Shown in pieces: positions 11,827 through 23,392 of a DNA stretch of 64,000 nucleotides; position 1 is the first letter of the stretch, and every line of letters starts with the position of its first letter. The notes below the pieces were generated by a model, which was not told where the DNA came from, searched no databases, and saw only the letters and a program-made list of their open reading frames with translations. Source of the stretch: Scleromitrula shiraiana (Eukaryota > Ascomycota > Leotiomycetes > Helotiales > Sclerotiniaceae). A program made the translations under genes and the position numbers. Where the stretch lies: contig JABELC010000016.1 of NCBI GenBank assembly GCA_028455995.1, positions 338,178 through 402,177 on the forward strand, written 5' to 3'.

Positions 11827-13211
11827 CTTCTTTGGAATGAACAGTGCTCATGAATGGAAAAAATGGTAATGGCAATGGGGTTTCTATCAAACGGTGTCAG
11901 TGTCACTCGTGTGTTGGTCACTGTCGATGTATGCTTCAAAGTTGAGGAGTCGGAGATATGTTATGCAGTTAAGTATTGGACATCTATAGATGCATATTAT
12001 ATAGTTTGAAGGTGCCATTAATGAGCAAAAAGTGGTGATCATGGGTGCGTTGTGCGAATTATATATGCTGTGTATGGAGTTTATTTGTTGGAATCGGAGA
12101 GGTTTATATAGGGGTTGCGATGGAGATGGATGATTGTTATCATGGGTTCGGCTAGAGAGAGTAAGAAGGGAAAGAAAGCTAGAACCCTTGTATAAAAAAG
12201 AAGAAAGCTCACAAGGGAACGGCTCGATATTCAGACATGAAAGCAAACATCAGACCAACTATAAGTCTAAATACATCTGGACTTGTACTTGCATTAAGAT
12301 GATATTGGATTGCTAGTCATGTTGTGACGCTGCTATGTTCTCTCCTGTGCCATCGATTGATGTTATATACACGTGAAACTGCGGTTACGATAGCGGTAAA
12401 CTCCCATTGTCACCGATGTAATATGCCGCAGTCACTGCTATGGTGGTGAAAGTAAATGACAACGATGATAACATCATGACTGATTGGGAATATTGCTCTT
12501 GGTCAGTAATAATAACTTGAGCTTAGCTACATAGCGCTGGCATCGCTAGACACAAATTGGCCATTGCACCTTTCCTTCCCACTCTCTCAAATACGGACAC
12601 AGTGATGGTCTCTGCATTTGAGTACTGCATGGTGTTGTGATGGTTGTGATCAATGTAACGAGGTTTGTATAGCAGATCTGCATTCTGAGTTACTAGTCCT
12701 GCAGGGCAGATAGTTGTATGGTAATTCACCTGGATTTCAACCCCAGCTTCAAGGCTCCAGGCTCGAGCACTCCACATCCAATCCAAATTGTTACAGTTGC
12801 AAGCTTGAAACTAGGCAGATGGCTAGTATTCGCCTATATTATCCATGCATTGGGAATATAATATTTTGGATAGAATCACGTTTCATCAGGTTGAAGCGAG
12901 TATTCAGCTCCTACCCCTATCTGCCCAAACGACATTTGTACAAGCCATTTTGACCGAAGCCCTTACAGATATCACATCACTCATCTGATCTTTGGATAAT
13001 ATTTATTTATCTTGCTGCACTTGCTACTCAATCATGTCCAGAAATCAAACGTAAACAGCTGTCCCTTTTTAGTAAATTCTGCTTCAATTCATCATAAAAA
13101 TCTACCTATACATACACTTTTCCACATGCATACATCATTATAAAAGCCCATTTTCAAGCAAACCATGAACCACCTTTAACTCCGGAACCCAAGTATTCCA
13201 ATGCTTCAAGT

Positions 13212-16200
13212 TCAGTCCTCCATGTCTTCATCTTCATCACTCTTCCCAGTTGGTACCTTTGTAAGAACATCAAATGCTCCAGTACCAACCTTACTAGTCC
13301 TCCCAATCACAATTCTACTACTTGGATTTGATAGATCATCCCAATCACAATCAGCGACTGCATCTGCCAAGAATCCAACTGTAGTTTCGAAACTCATCTT
13401 CATGAAAGGACTGACACTACCCTTCATTCCATTTCTGTTGAATGGACTGAACCCACCACCTCTAGTCATGTAATCTGCGATCAAATTCAAATGACGGTTG
13501 TCGACAGCAATACCGTGACCATCGAAAACGTTGAACAACTCTTGGATGATAGTTGCACGGCAAGCCTCAACACCATAGTTCTCAAGCATTGCTGCAATGT
13601 CGTTGGTAGAGATGGTATTTGGATTGATGAAGGCGGCATAGTTTTGCATAGCCTTCAAGTTAACACCTGCGGTGTGAACCACAGGGACCTTGACCAACTT
13701 TCCAGTGGAAGGGTCTTTAACTTCATTGTCTCCATCATACGTACAAGCTCCGATGCCTTGAATGTTTTGGATAAGACAAGATCGTAGTGCATCTTCCACG
13801 ATAGAAAGCATGAGGACTTTAGGAACATCGGCGTCGTATTCCAAAGTGATATCACACCATTCGGCCTTTTCTTCATCAAATCGGAAGCGAGTAATGTCTG
13901 TGCATCGCTTCATAACTTGAGCTTCAAGTTCTTCTGCGGCAGCAGTCATCTTGCGATTCTTGCGATCTTCATTGTTCTTGTTGCTATCGTCTTCATCGTC
14001 ACTTGCTGGCTCGCGTGGACTTCCTCCAATACCCTCGTCTTCTATCTCTTCGGCATCTTCAAGCTCAGCATTCTGCGCCTGAACGACATCATCTTCCTCG
14101 TCATTTGCAGCGTAACTGACAGCTTCGGAGCGGTTCGCCTTTTGCTTATCATTGGTGGCATCGTCGTCACCATCCTCTTCATCATCATCATCCTCCCCAC
14201 CTTCTTTTTCAGCATCTGGCCTAGCTTCTTCAATTGTACCAATAGATTTTCCGATTTCAGGGACAGCAGCTGTATTTGCTCCTGATTTCGCTGCTTTCTC
14301 GCCCTTCTTCTTTCCTAATGCCTTTCGTGTGAGCATTTGAAGTTTTTGTGTGAACCTTCTCTGAAGAGTAAAGAGAACATCATCAACATCAATAGCATAT
14401 GTCTCACAATATTGCTTAGAAGGGAAGAGCTGGATGTGAATATCGTAAATCTTAGCTTGAGGATAAGCAACACCACGGCCAATACGCTCCTTGACTGTAG
14501 CTTCATCTAGAACCTCGGCCAAAGAAAGAATACTGATAGACTTGGCGAATTTTTCGGCATCCTCTGGGGACAACTCTGGATTGACACTTAAAGTCATGGA
14601 TGGTGTCGAAATATGGTTACTTGCAGTCATGACAATTTCACGTAAACGTGGAATACCAAGAGTGACGTTCTTAGCGGAGTGACCAGCCAAATGGAAAGTG
14701 TTGAGCGTCATCTGTGTCGAAGGTTCACCAACAGATTGGCCTGCAACAATGCCCACGGCTTCGCCAGGATCAACAATAGATTTTAAGTATTTAGCGATAA
14801 GAACAGGCTCCAAGGCCTTTCTTGGTCCGACACCATCTGGGTGATCCTTGTCTTTGACCATTCCATCGGGGTTGTTCTTCATGTAGTTTGTCAGAGTATC
14901 GTAGAACTTTTCAGAGGTTGCGTATCCATGTTTACCAGGATTGTAGTCCGCAATGACAGGATCTGGTCCATTAAGATCGTTCGCCTTTGCATGTCTTAAA
15001 GCCTTCTTCATGCGTTTGATGATGGCGTCCTTCTCTTGGAAAATAGTGTCGTATCCAGCAGCACCATAGTTCAATTGAGAGAGTTCGGATATCAGATTTT
15101 GTAACAAGAACTTGAAGTCGGTCAAATGCTTCTGTTTCGTCACGTCGAGTCCATCTTCTCCGTAGATGAATTGAATCATGGAACCGTCAGAATCTCTGAC
15201 TGAAGTATCGTATTCTACTTTTAGACCTTCCATTCCCTTGATCAAACACCTTTGCAAATATCCAGATCTCGAAGTCTTAACGGCTGTATCAATCAAACCT
15301 TCTCTTCCGGCCATTGCGTGGAAATAATACTCTTGAGGTCGAATTCCTGTCAAGAAACGATTCACAATGTAACCACCAGCACGGATGTTGGTCTCGAAAG
15401 GCCTGAAACATGGAAGTGATTTTCCACTGACCATCAATGGTACTCTGCGACCTTCCAAAACTTGCTGTCCAAGATTGCAAGAAATAAGATTTGCATTGAC
15501 GGCACTACCCTTGGCTCCTGAAACTGTCATATTCTGCATTTGATTGTGCGGGAATTGTTTAACCAAGCCTTGAGGAAGACATGCACTTGTGATTGATGTT
15601 GAAAGTTTATTGGACTGAGCGTTCATCAGAGCATCCAGACCTTGTAGCTTACTATCATCCCTCACGACTTCTTCCAACCTGTCAAGAAGTTGCTTATCAT
15701 TATCCGCTGGGTTTTGATCTCCCAAAGAGACATATTTAGCCGCTACCTCAAGACCAATCTTGCTAGCACCTGAAAGAGTTTCCCGACGCAACTGTTCTCC
15801 GTGGGGAGTAAGACGGAGATCGTCCATTCCGCAAGTAAACGCTCTCATGTGAAGGAACTTCGTGAGCAGACGGCCTAAGATACTAAGAGCTTTTCCAGCA
15901 ACAGCAGGACCATAAACCTCATGTATAGAGTGAATGAATCCACCACCTGCGGGTCCAATCTGTGCTTTGTCCAAGATTCCGGTGATGAATTCTCCTCCAT
16001 GGAAAAGCACAACACCTTCTTCAGAGCCTGGGCCCCATCGATCGGCTGGCGTTTGTGTCTTTCCGGTAAGTGAGAGTGGAGCACAGTTGAGAGGTGTGAT
16101 GTTCTTCAGAATAGTTGTGATCACCTGTTTTCCTGTCCATCGTGCAACGGGCTTGATGATTGCTGGAGGCACTGTTTGGATACGATCACCAACGATATGC

Positions 16201-18397
16201 CCACTTTCAGGTCGTAAGCAGTTGTAGATGAGTTGTTGATATGTGGCACGATCGAAGTATGTATCCTTGTTACACATCCATACGGAAACGGAAATATGAT
16301 CTTGAATCAAACCTCTCAATGGTTTTCCAGCGGTAGCACTCAAATATTGATGATCGGTATCGGCAATCTGAAGGGCTTCTGCGCGAGCGACTTCAGTTTG
16401 TGGGAAATGCATGTTCATCTCGTCTCCATCGAAATCGGCGTTGTAAGTATTACAATTGGCATAGTGCATACGAATTGTCTTTTCACCAGGCAGTACTCTA
16501 GCTCTGTGACCCATAATTGAAGGCTTGTGTAGAGTGGGTTGACGATTCATCAGGACAACATCTCCGTTAGTGAGATGGCGGTATACCTTCTTGTTGCGCG
16601 CTCCACTGGCGCCATTGCTAGAAGATGCAAGTAATTGATTGGCCAACGCCAATCTTTCTTCTGGGGTCTTTGTACGAAGATTAATCACTTGTCCATTTTC
16701 GTTCTCGATTGCTGCAGCACCAGGCCATTTATCGATACCGTTTATGACCGCTTGTTGCATTTCTTTGAAGTTGTGACTGGTGACGGGTTCGGGATAAGTC
16801 AACTTCTTCGCAAATACTGGGGGGACACCAATCTCGTTGGTCTCGATGTTCGGATCCGGGGAGATAACGGAACGGGCAGCAAAATTGACACGCTTTCCCA
16901 TCATGTTTTTTCTGAAAAGACCCTCCTTCTTCTCAAGCTTTTGCTTGATACCATCTTCGTTCTTCTTTCCAGCCGCACCTTGGATTGGATTTCGATCTTT
17001 ATCTATCAATGAGTTAACAGCATCTTGCATCGAACAGCATGCTTCTTGAAGATCGACAAAGTCTCGTTTCCTTAATGTGGCAGATTGTGCGGCTCTGTTT
17101 GGGTTGGCGATATCCAAGTAGATCTGGTTCACAGTATCGGCGGCGTTCAAGATAGCTTTGTAAAGTGAATTCTGCTGTGCCTCAGCAATCTCCCCATCTC
17201 CCGTCCTTGCTTCTGGGCGATACTTATTCGGTGGCACAAGTAGAGTCTGTATGAAGAACATGTCGGCTTTGACTAGAGATGGTTTTTTGGCGGAGCTCCG
17301 GGAGTTGTAGATTAGTGATAGAACCTCTTGTTCTTTTTCAAACAGTAACGTCAAAGATGCTTTGACTTCCATCGCATCAACATATCGTTGTGGCAGAGGG
17401 GCAACTCTGGGTTTTGAGCCAGATTTAGATGGGCCATCCATTACCACATCCCCATCCACGTCAAGCGTATCTCCATCGCCTTCATCCTCGTCCTCGTTCG
17501 ATTCCAAATCAATGTCGGCAATACCTTCGTCTCCATCACCGTTCGATTGACCCTTCTTCTCGCCGCCTTGAATCAACTGCACCGCATTTACAGCTTTATA
17601 ACTGCCTTGCGCCATCTTGGCCTTGTCTTTTACGCTCAATTCTTTCTCGAAGATCTTGACATATCGGTCCTTTCTGTAACTGGGTGTTATACCTTGACAA
17701 TTTCCACAGGCTTTTCCAGCAGTTATCGCCTTCATGAAGGATTTCACAACAACCCTACGTGCTTCCGCTACTCCTTCATGCTTCTCTCTTCTCCATTCCC
17801 ATCCAGAAGCCTTGGCTGCCTTAATCTCTTTCTTGACAAATGCATTTCGGCGTCGAATGACGCTGTCTACTGGGTTCTCCTCATCGGAATCGCTCGCTTG
17901 TTCTGCATCATCCTTTGGTTGAGCAACCTCGATATTATCAACTTCCTCCGCAGCACTAAGTAGACCTTGTTGGATCAGGCGCAACTTGCAAACGTATCGA
18001 TTGACCTCTTTCCGTGACATCTTCAATTGATGACAGTATTTGCATTTCGAACGTAGCAATCGTAGGACTTGATCCATAAATGTAGGGTGATATACAGGTG
18101 CAGGTAGGTCGATATGGCCCGCATGGCCTGGGCAGGCAAAAGTACTTAGATTACATGTTGTGCAGCTGGAAAAGAGTTAGAGAATGCATTGGGATAGCAT
18201 TGTAGATTTCCTTACATATTGTCACCCCATGCGCCTAGGGCTGGATCATAGAGACCTCCTGGAACTGGGTGTAAAAGACTGTCAAATGTATTAGGATTTT
18301 CGATTCTCTTCACAGAAAGTGCTTTAATCTCAGTTGCAGAGAGAAAAGCAAAATCAACACTCCCAATGGAAGAGGGAACAGGTTGAGAGATATTCAT
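13212..18397 (-). CDS. RPA190: DNA-directed RNA polymerase I largest subunit (A190)
   Basis: Exon 1 is 18216-18397 and exon 2 is 13212-18165; the 50-bp intron 18166-18215 has donor GTAAGG, branch CTAAC and acceptor CAG. The product has 1711 residues (yeast Rpa190 has 1664). The start is Met at 18397, followed by NISQP; no upstream ATG is in frame. The clamp zinc site is Cys62, Cys65, Cys72, His75, created in part by the splice, with a further Cys-X2-Cys pair at KCKYC and another in ACGNC. The catalytic loop NADFDGDEM places the magnesium-binding Asp residues at 638, 640 and 642. Acidic low-complexity inserts lie near the N-terminal third and before the C-terminus, as in other Pol I subunits. 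The enzyme makes the 35S rRNA precursor in the nucleolus. It is divergent from PRP3 across 387 bp. Confidence 0.98.
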
Positions 18398-18784
18398 CTT
18401 GACAAGCAATCAACGCTAAAGCAGAAGTTCTGCAGTAGGTTGTCAACATTAATTGAGTTCCAAGATTTGGTTGGGTCCAGTGAACTTCGAGATTGAAGCC
18501 TCGAGATAGAAAAAAAGTCCATCTCGGTGAACTTTTTTTTTTCACCCGACCCCAGTCGATAAGGCACTACGGTATGCGCTTAAAACCAACCACGTACTCT
18601 TATCGAGAACTTTACCTTGCAGGTTAACTTGAAGGTTTAAATCATCATCAAAATCCTACTTAATTCACAATCAAACATCATATACAGCAATTCTCAAATG
18701 ACAGCTCCGGCGCAAACTAATATCAATTGATCGCAATACTTGCCAGTCCTCATCGAAGCTAAGAAACAAAAGTTCACGATCATC
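18398..18784. promoter_or_regulatory. Bidirectional promoter region, RPA190 / PRP3
   Basis: This 387-bp gap separates two divergent start codons, so it must hold both promoters. It contains a T-run (about 18533-18541) and AT-rich stretches. I see no certain TATA box or named factor site. A short upstream ATG at about 18698 opens a tiny frame that ends before PRP3 and could act as an upstream open reading frame if it is in the PRP3 leader. Confidence 0.6.
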
Positions 18785-20308
18785 ATGGATAGAGGGAAAG
18801 CGTCTCCAATTATAGCTCCTCGACATGATTCCTCCAGCCGCGTTGGCAAACCAGAATCTGCAGCTGAGAAGCTCGCATCATTGAAGGCCAGGGTTGCAGC
18901 TGCAGTTGGTACTAGTAAAGCAAAGGGTGGACTAAATGTCGGACTACATCCTATGCTAGCAAAGGGGCAAGGAGGGCTGAACGTGGATCTTCATCCAGCC
19001 TTACAAGATCTTGGACAGTACAAACCTTCGAAATCAGTTGCGCCAAAATTCGCAACAAGCATTGGAAATGCTCGTCCTCAACAGGAGAAGGCGGCTGCTA
19101 AGCCTAAGAAGCAACTTGATCTATCCGGGCCTTCGATGGAAGAAATACGAAATAACCCATACTTTGATATCAGCCTTGGAGGACAAACGGCTACACCGAA
19201 AACTAGACACTCGAGACAGTTAGTATTCAACCAAAAGGGGAAGTATATAGAACAAGCCAATGCACTTCGACGACAGGCCAAGCTTGAGGCTATGAAAAAG
19301 CGTATTGCCGAATCATCACGGAAGATTGGTATTGACGAGGATCTCGATACAGAGAAAAAGTTTCTTGTCGAAGCACCGCCCGAGATTGAATGGTGGGACG
19401 AGGGACTGGTTGACGGCAAGAACTACGATAATATTTCCGACCCAAAGAGTCTTAAAATTGACACTCCTGATTCTATTATAACTGCATATATTCAACATCC
19501 AGTCCTTCTAGAACCACCCCAAGAGAAGAACGTACCCGCACCAAAGCCCATGTTCTTAACAGCGAAAGAACAAGCCAAATTACGACGACAACGCCGAATG
19601 GCCGAACTAAAAGAACAACAAGCCAAGATCCGACTCGGTTTAGAGCCTGCACCTCCTCCAAAAGTCAAGAAGGGCAATCTCATGCGCGTATTAGGAGAAG
19701 AAGCCGTTAAAGATCCCACCGCAGTCGAAGCACGAGTTAACCGAGAAATTGCAGACCGTCACCAGAAACACGTCGAAATGAACGAAGATCGAAAACTGAC
19801 CAAAGAACAACGACATGAGAAATTGGCTCTGAATCAAGAAAAAGATGCCGCGAAGGGTATTCATGTTATGGTTTTCAAAATCAATAACCTAGCGAATGGT
19901 AGTCACAGATTCAAGATCGCTAAGAATGCAGAACAACATGCTCTTACTGGTATATGTATCTTACATCCACGATTCAATTTGGTAATTGTAGAGGGTGGAG
20001 AGCACAGTATTCGACAATATCGAAAACTGATGATGCAAAGAATCGACTGGACACAGAATTCGCCAACTCGAATTAAGGAAGGCACAAAAGCAGACGCATT
20101 GCAGGATTGGCTGAAGGCCGAAGATGAGAAGGGCGAACTGAAGGATATGACTCTGAATAAATGTATGGTGGTTTTCGAGGGAGAGCAAAAGTCGAGAGCT
20201 TTCAGGAAATGGCAAAGCAAAGTGTGCGAAACAGATAGTGCGGCGAGGGATGCTTTGGCTAGAGCGAAAATGGGGGATATGTGGACGTTGGCAAAGAGCA
20301 TGACTTGA
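18785..20308 (+). CDS. PRP3: U4/U6 small nuclear ribonucleoprotein Prp3
   Basis: A single-exon frame gives 507 residues starting at ATG 18785 (MDRGKAS). The frame stays open 45 bp further upstream, but only to a TTG, so the ATG is preferred. The central basic, helical region with repeated QAKLRRQRRMAELKEQQAK-type sequence matches the Prp3 domain, and the C-terminal part from about residue 350 (HVMVFKINNL, then an Arg-Gln-Tyr-Arg-Lys and W-rich segment) fits the conserved C-terminal domain (DUF1115) that binds the U4/U6 duplex. An N-terminal stretch has two copies of a GGLNVGLHP-like motif (VGLHPML, VDLHPAL), also a family trait. The protein holds the U4/U6.U5 tri-snRNP together before spliceosome activation. 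Its 3' end faces RAD3, 219 bp away. Confidence 0.93.
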   Translation: MDRGKASPIIAPRHDSSSRVGKPESAAEKLASLKARVAAAVGTSKAKGGLNVGLHPMLAKGQGGLNVDLHPALQDLGQYKPSKSVAPKFATSIGNARPQQEKAAAKPKKQLDLSGPSMEEIRNNPYFDISLGGQTATPKTRHSRQLVFNQKGKYIEQANALRRQAKLEAMKKRIAESSRKIGIDEDLDTEKKFLVEAPPEIEWWDEGLVDGKNYDNISDPKSLKIDTPDSIITAYIQHPVLLEPPQEKNVPAPKPMFLTAKEQAKLRRQRRMAELKEQQAKIRLGLEPAPPPKVKKGNLMRVLGEEAVKDPTAVEARVNREIADRHQKHVEMNEDRKLTKEQRHEKLALNQEKDAAKGIHVMVFKINNLANGSHRFKIAKNAEQHALTGICILHPRFNLVIVEGGEHSIRQYRKLMMQRIDWTQNSPTRIKEGTKADALQDWLKAEDEKGELKDMTLNKCMVVFEGEQKSRAFRKWQSKVCETDSAARDALARAKMGDMWTLAKSMT

Positions 20309-20527
20309 ATAGTTAGCTAGACGATTTGGGACAAATTGCAATTGCTAGGTGGTGGTGGTTATACTTCCCACCTTGATGTCATAATATGATAGAGATCAAT
20401 ATAATTTATTCTTTATATAAATCAATATATCTACATGATTTTCAATTCCTTAAGACCATTATTTGTTTGGTTTGGTTATCTTACAATCTGGTAGGGGAAA
20501 AAACTCCAGCTGTGCCCCCAAATATGT

Positions 20528-23392
20528 TCAGGCATCGAGCTCCATCATCGAGGCCTCCAATTCATCATCATCGAAACCATCCTCATCAGCCCTCGCCACT
20601 CTCCCCTCATTCCCATTCCTAACCCCATCCATAGGGTCTCCACGACGCTCACCCTCCCTCAACATTCGAATTGCCTCTTCCTCTTGCTTCTCCTTATGAT
20701 TCTCTAAATCCTTTAAACTCCATATACTAACGCCTTCCTGTTCTTGAGCTTTAAACGGTTGGGCCATATTTCTCAAGAACTTCTTCGCAGTTCCTACCGC
20801 CATATCAGTACTCAGATTTACCTCACTATCGAGTATAGCCTGATTGATCCATTTTGGTAACTGCGCTCTCTTTTTCAGGAATCGTCGATCTGCCAACACC
20901 ATGATTCCGTAATCGTCCTTTCCTCTGAGTACACGACCTAAACATTGCGCTGCATGTCTCATGGCATCGAAAGATAAAAAGTCATTTTCGCGAATCCGAT
21001 ATGTTTCTCTCAGGAACTCAAGGCGGGCTTTGAGAATACGTGATTCGGTGTATTGGAATGGTACTCCGATACATAACACTGTGCGCCCATATTGATGATC
21101 GAAATCAATACCTTCACTGACTTTTCCACGAGCTACACATAGGAGGATAGCTCCACGACCATTGCAACATGCTGTGCGGTAGGTCTCTAGTGCTAATGAT
21201 GTCTCTTGTGCATCTGGAGTTTCGACAAGGATGAGTTTGTACTTCCAGACTTCATCTAGAATACCCATTCCTTGCCACATACTGATGATAGACTCCATGT
21301 ATAAATATGATGGGAAGAAAACAACCATACCATCTGGTGTCAACTTGGACATCTCTGTCAGGAGATTACCGTAGTTGCGCACAACTGAGGGCTCATTTCT
21401 AACCTGGAAACCGGAAGATATTGCAACCTGATCAGATCCTCGTGTGACGATCATGGGTAAGAAAGAGCGGCGAGCAAGGGTCATTGGGTAAGACTCCATA
21501 ACAACACATTCGAAGTTGAGCATCTTGGGGTACATGTCGAGAGGGGAAATAGTTCCTGATGTGATGATAACGGAACTAAATCGATCAAAGACGGGTTTGA
21601 TGGCGATCGCAGCATCAAGGCAGGAGAAATGAAGGACCGGATTCGGTATTTCGGCGGTCTCACTTTCGAATGGTTCAAGGATAAGTAGGAAGCCCTTTTC
21701 ATAAGTAGCTACCAGAGTGGCAAATGTTGCTACTTCCTGTAAAGGTTGATAGTCCTCAATATTCGTGAGCTCCAAGGTCCGTACAAGAGACGTCAGACGT
21801 TCGGCGCAAAATCTGAGTGGCTTCTTCTCTATAAAAGTGTATTCCTTCAAGTGAGCAAGGAATGATGCTGGCGTTTCCGAGATAACGTTTCGTACTTTCA
21901 TCCTCGTCTTTCGTGAATTAGTTGAATCCTTTGCATGTAATTTGGACATCACATACCTTGAGGTATTCGATGAATCTCTTTAGAAACGCAACAAAATGCT
22001 CAGCTCTTCTGATATTTCCTGGAACAGCTTCTTTGAGGAGATCATCTGGCAGAGCTAGGTGGAGATTAGCAACAAGAACTCAAGTAAAATCGAACATGCG
22101 AACGAACCAGGGTTTGACATAAAAGCGTCTTCTTCTCGAGCTTCATCGGCATCTCGCATCCCCTCCACCAATTTCGCATACTCATCTTTCAACTTTTCCG
22201 AGTCACTATCTCTCAACTCTGAAATCCTGTTCTCAAGATTTTGTGCTCCACGAGTGGCTTTCTTTAACGAATCGTCCGTGATGTCGGTACTTAAGGACTC
22301 TATGCATACGTTGTCAATATTATGTGCTTCATCAAAGACTACTATGCAGTCCTTCGATAGTTCCTTAGACACCCTCTCGGCGATCTTAGGATCGAGTAAA
22401 TAATGGTAGGAATAAATGATAACGTTGCAAAAAGACATCTAGTTCTGTTAGTTATTGAATTTGCTTAGCCATGATTCCTTACCATTCGTCTAGAAGTGAA
22501 GTATGGGCATTGTTTATGTTCCTCTCCATATCTCATAATTCCATCCAAAGTCCAAACACCATTTGGTATTAGATTATGTGGTTCTAGAAGATCTAGATTC
22601 TACTAGATGTTAGCACAATCTTCTCGGAGGAAATGAAACCACATACATCATGATATATACACACAGGCACATCTTCACCACGTTCTTTCTTCTCTTTTAC
22701 GAAGCCAGCAGTCAAACTCCTGCATCGTGCATCAACTACAGCGCCACTCTTCTCCCGCTTTACGGATGGATGAAGGCACAAATTCTTTCGACTGGTCAAA
22801 CCCATCCCACGAAACTCCTCTGTGTGTCCTAACTGTTCCGCTCGGTACTTCATAAGAGCCTTCAACTCCGCAAGAGCTTTTTCAATCTCCGACATGGTAC
22901 CTAAACTTATGTTAAAATAAAAAACATTCTGAAGATTGATCATAATCACGTGAGCAGTAAATGAGCTTGCGATGCTCTGGGTAGTATTGTTGATATGCCA
23001 CGATCAATGATAGCAGTGAGATGGTTTTTCCAGTACCCGAAGGCATTTCCAATACGCAATGTCCACCGGCATCGAGTGTACCTGAGCATTTTCATAAGTA
23101 TCGCGTCTCTCATCTTTGTTTGGTAGGGGGCAAATACGTTTGAGATCGCACATGTAACTTTAATCACATAAGAAATTAGCAAATGTAGCTCTAGAATAGA
23201 TGATAATGACATACTTATATTGTTCTATAGTACAGGTTAGAACTTAGACTCGGTATCAAAATTCACAAAGAATGCCGCTTACCTGGGTATATTCTAGGAT
23301 ATGGAAAGAGCACGGGCAAATCACTGGTTAAATATCAGTTTCATGTACTTGGTATTTAGGATATTTGAGCTTTACTCAATATTGAACTTCAT
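20528..23392 (-). CDS. RAD3: TFIIH 5'-3' DNA helicase Rad3/XPD (ten exons)
   Basis: Exons on the minus strand: 23376-23392, 23283-23323, 23215-23224, 23138-23157, 22950-23081, 22647-22900, 22483-22599, 22108-22438, 21957-22054 and 20528-21907. They join without a frame break to 799 residues (yeast Rad3 has 778). Introns are 44-58 bp. The start MKFNIDDLPVLFPYP matches the family start. Walker A GTGKT has Lys48; the iron-sulfur cysteines are Cys115, 133, 154 and 189; the DEAH box is 233-236; motif VI starts at Gln661 (QCLGRVLR). The helicase opens promoter DNA as part of TFIIH and unwinds lesions in nucleotide excision repair. Exons 3 and 4 are only 10 and 20 nt. Intron 5 starts GTGATT and intron 8 GTTCGT, both weak donors. 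Spacing of every motif agrees with yeast and human proteins, so I am sure of the gene and nearly sure of each splice site. Confidence 0.96.

Larger units (their letters stand above)
9876..13211. other. Spacer between PPS1 and RPA190 (both 3' ends)
   Basis: The two flanking genes converge on this 3.3 kb, so it holds two 3' untranslated regions and no clear gene. Contents seen: GATATG and GGATT short repeats (about 9920-10250), a (GATG)n tract (about 10076-10100), a 16-bp minisatellite (10384-10511), a second (GATG)n tract (about 10592-10625) and an 18-bp minisatellite (about 11701-11826). The open frame over the 18-bp repeat exists on both strands only because the unit length is a multiple of three. 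A frame at 10964-11261 begins with ATG and is rich in Leu, Cys and Tyr; I do not recognise it and do not call it a gene. Confidence 0.6.

Noticed and set aside
11650..11939. Repeated SNKTTS / LLDEVV frames over the 18-bp minisatellite
   Set aside because: The 18-bp unit keeps frames open on both strands; no start context, splice or homology supports coding.
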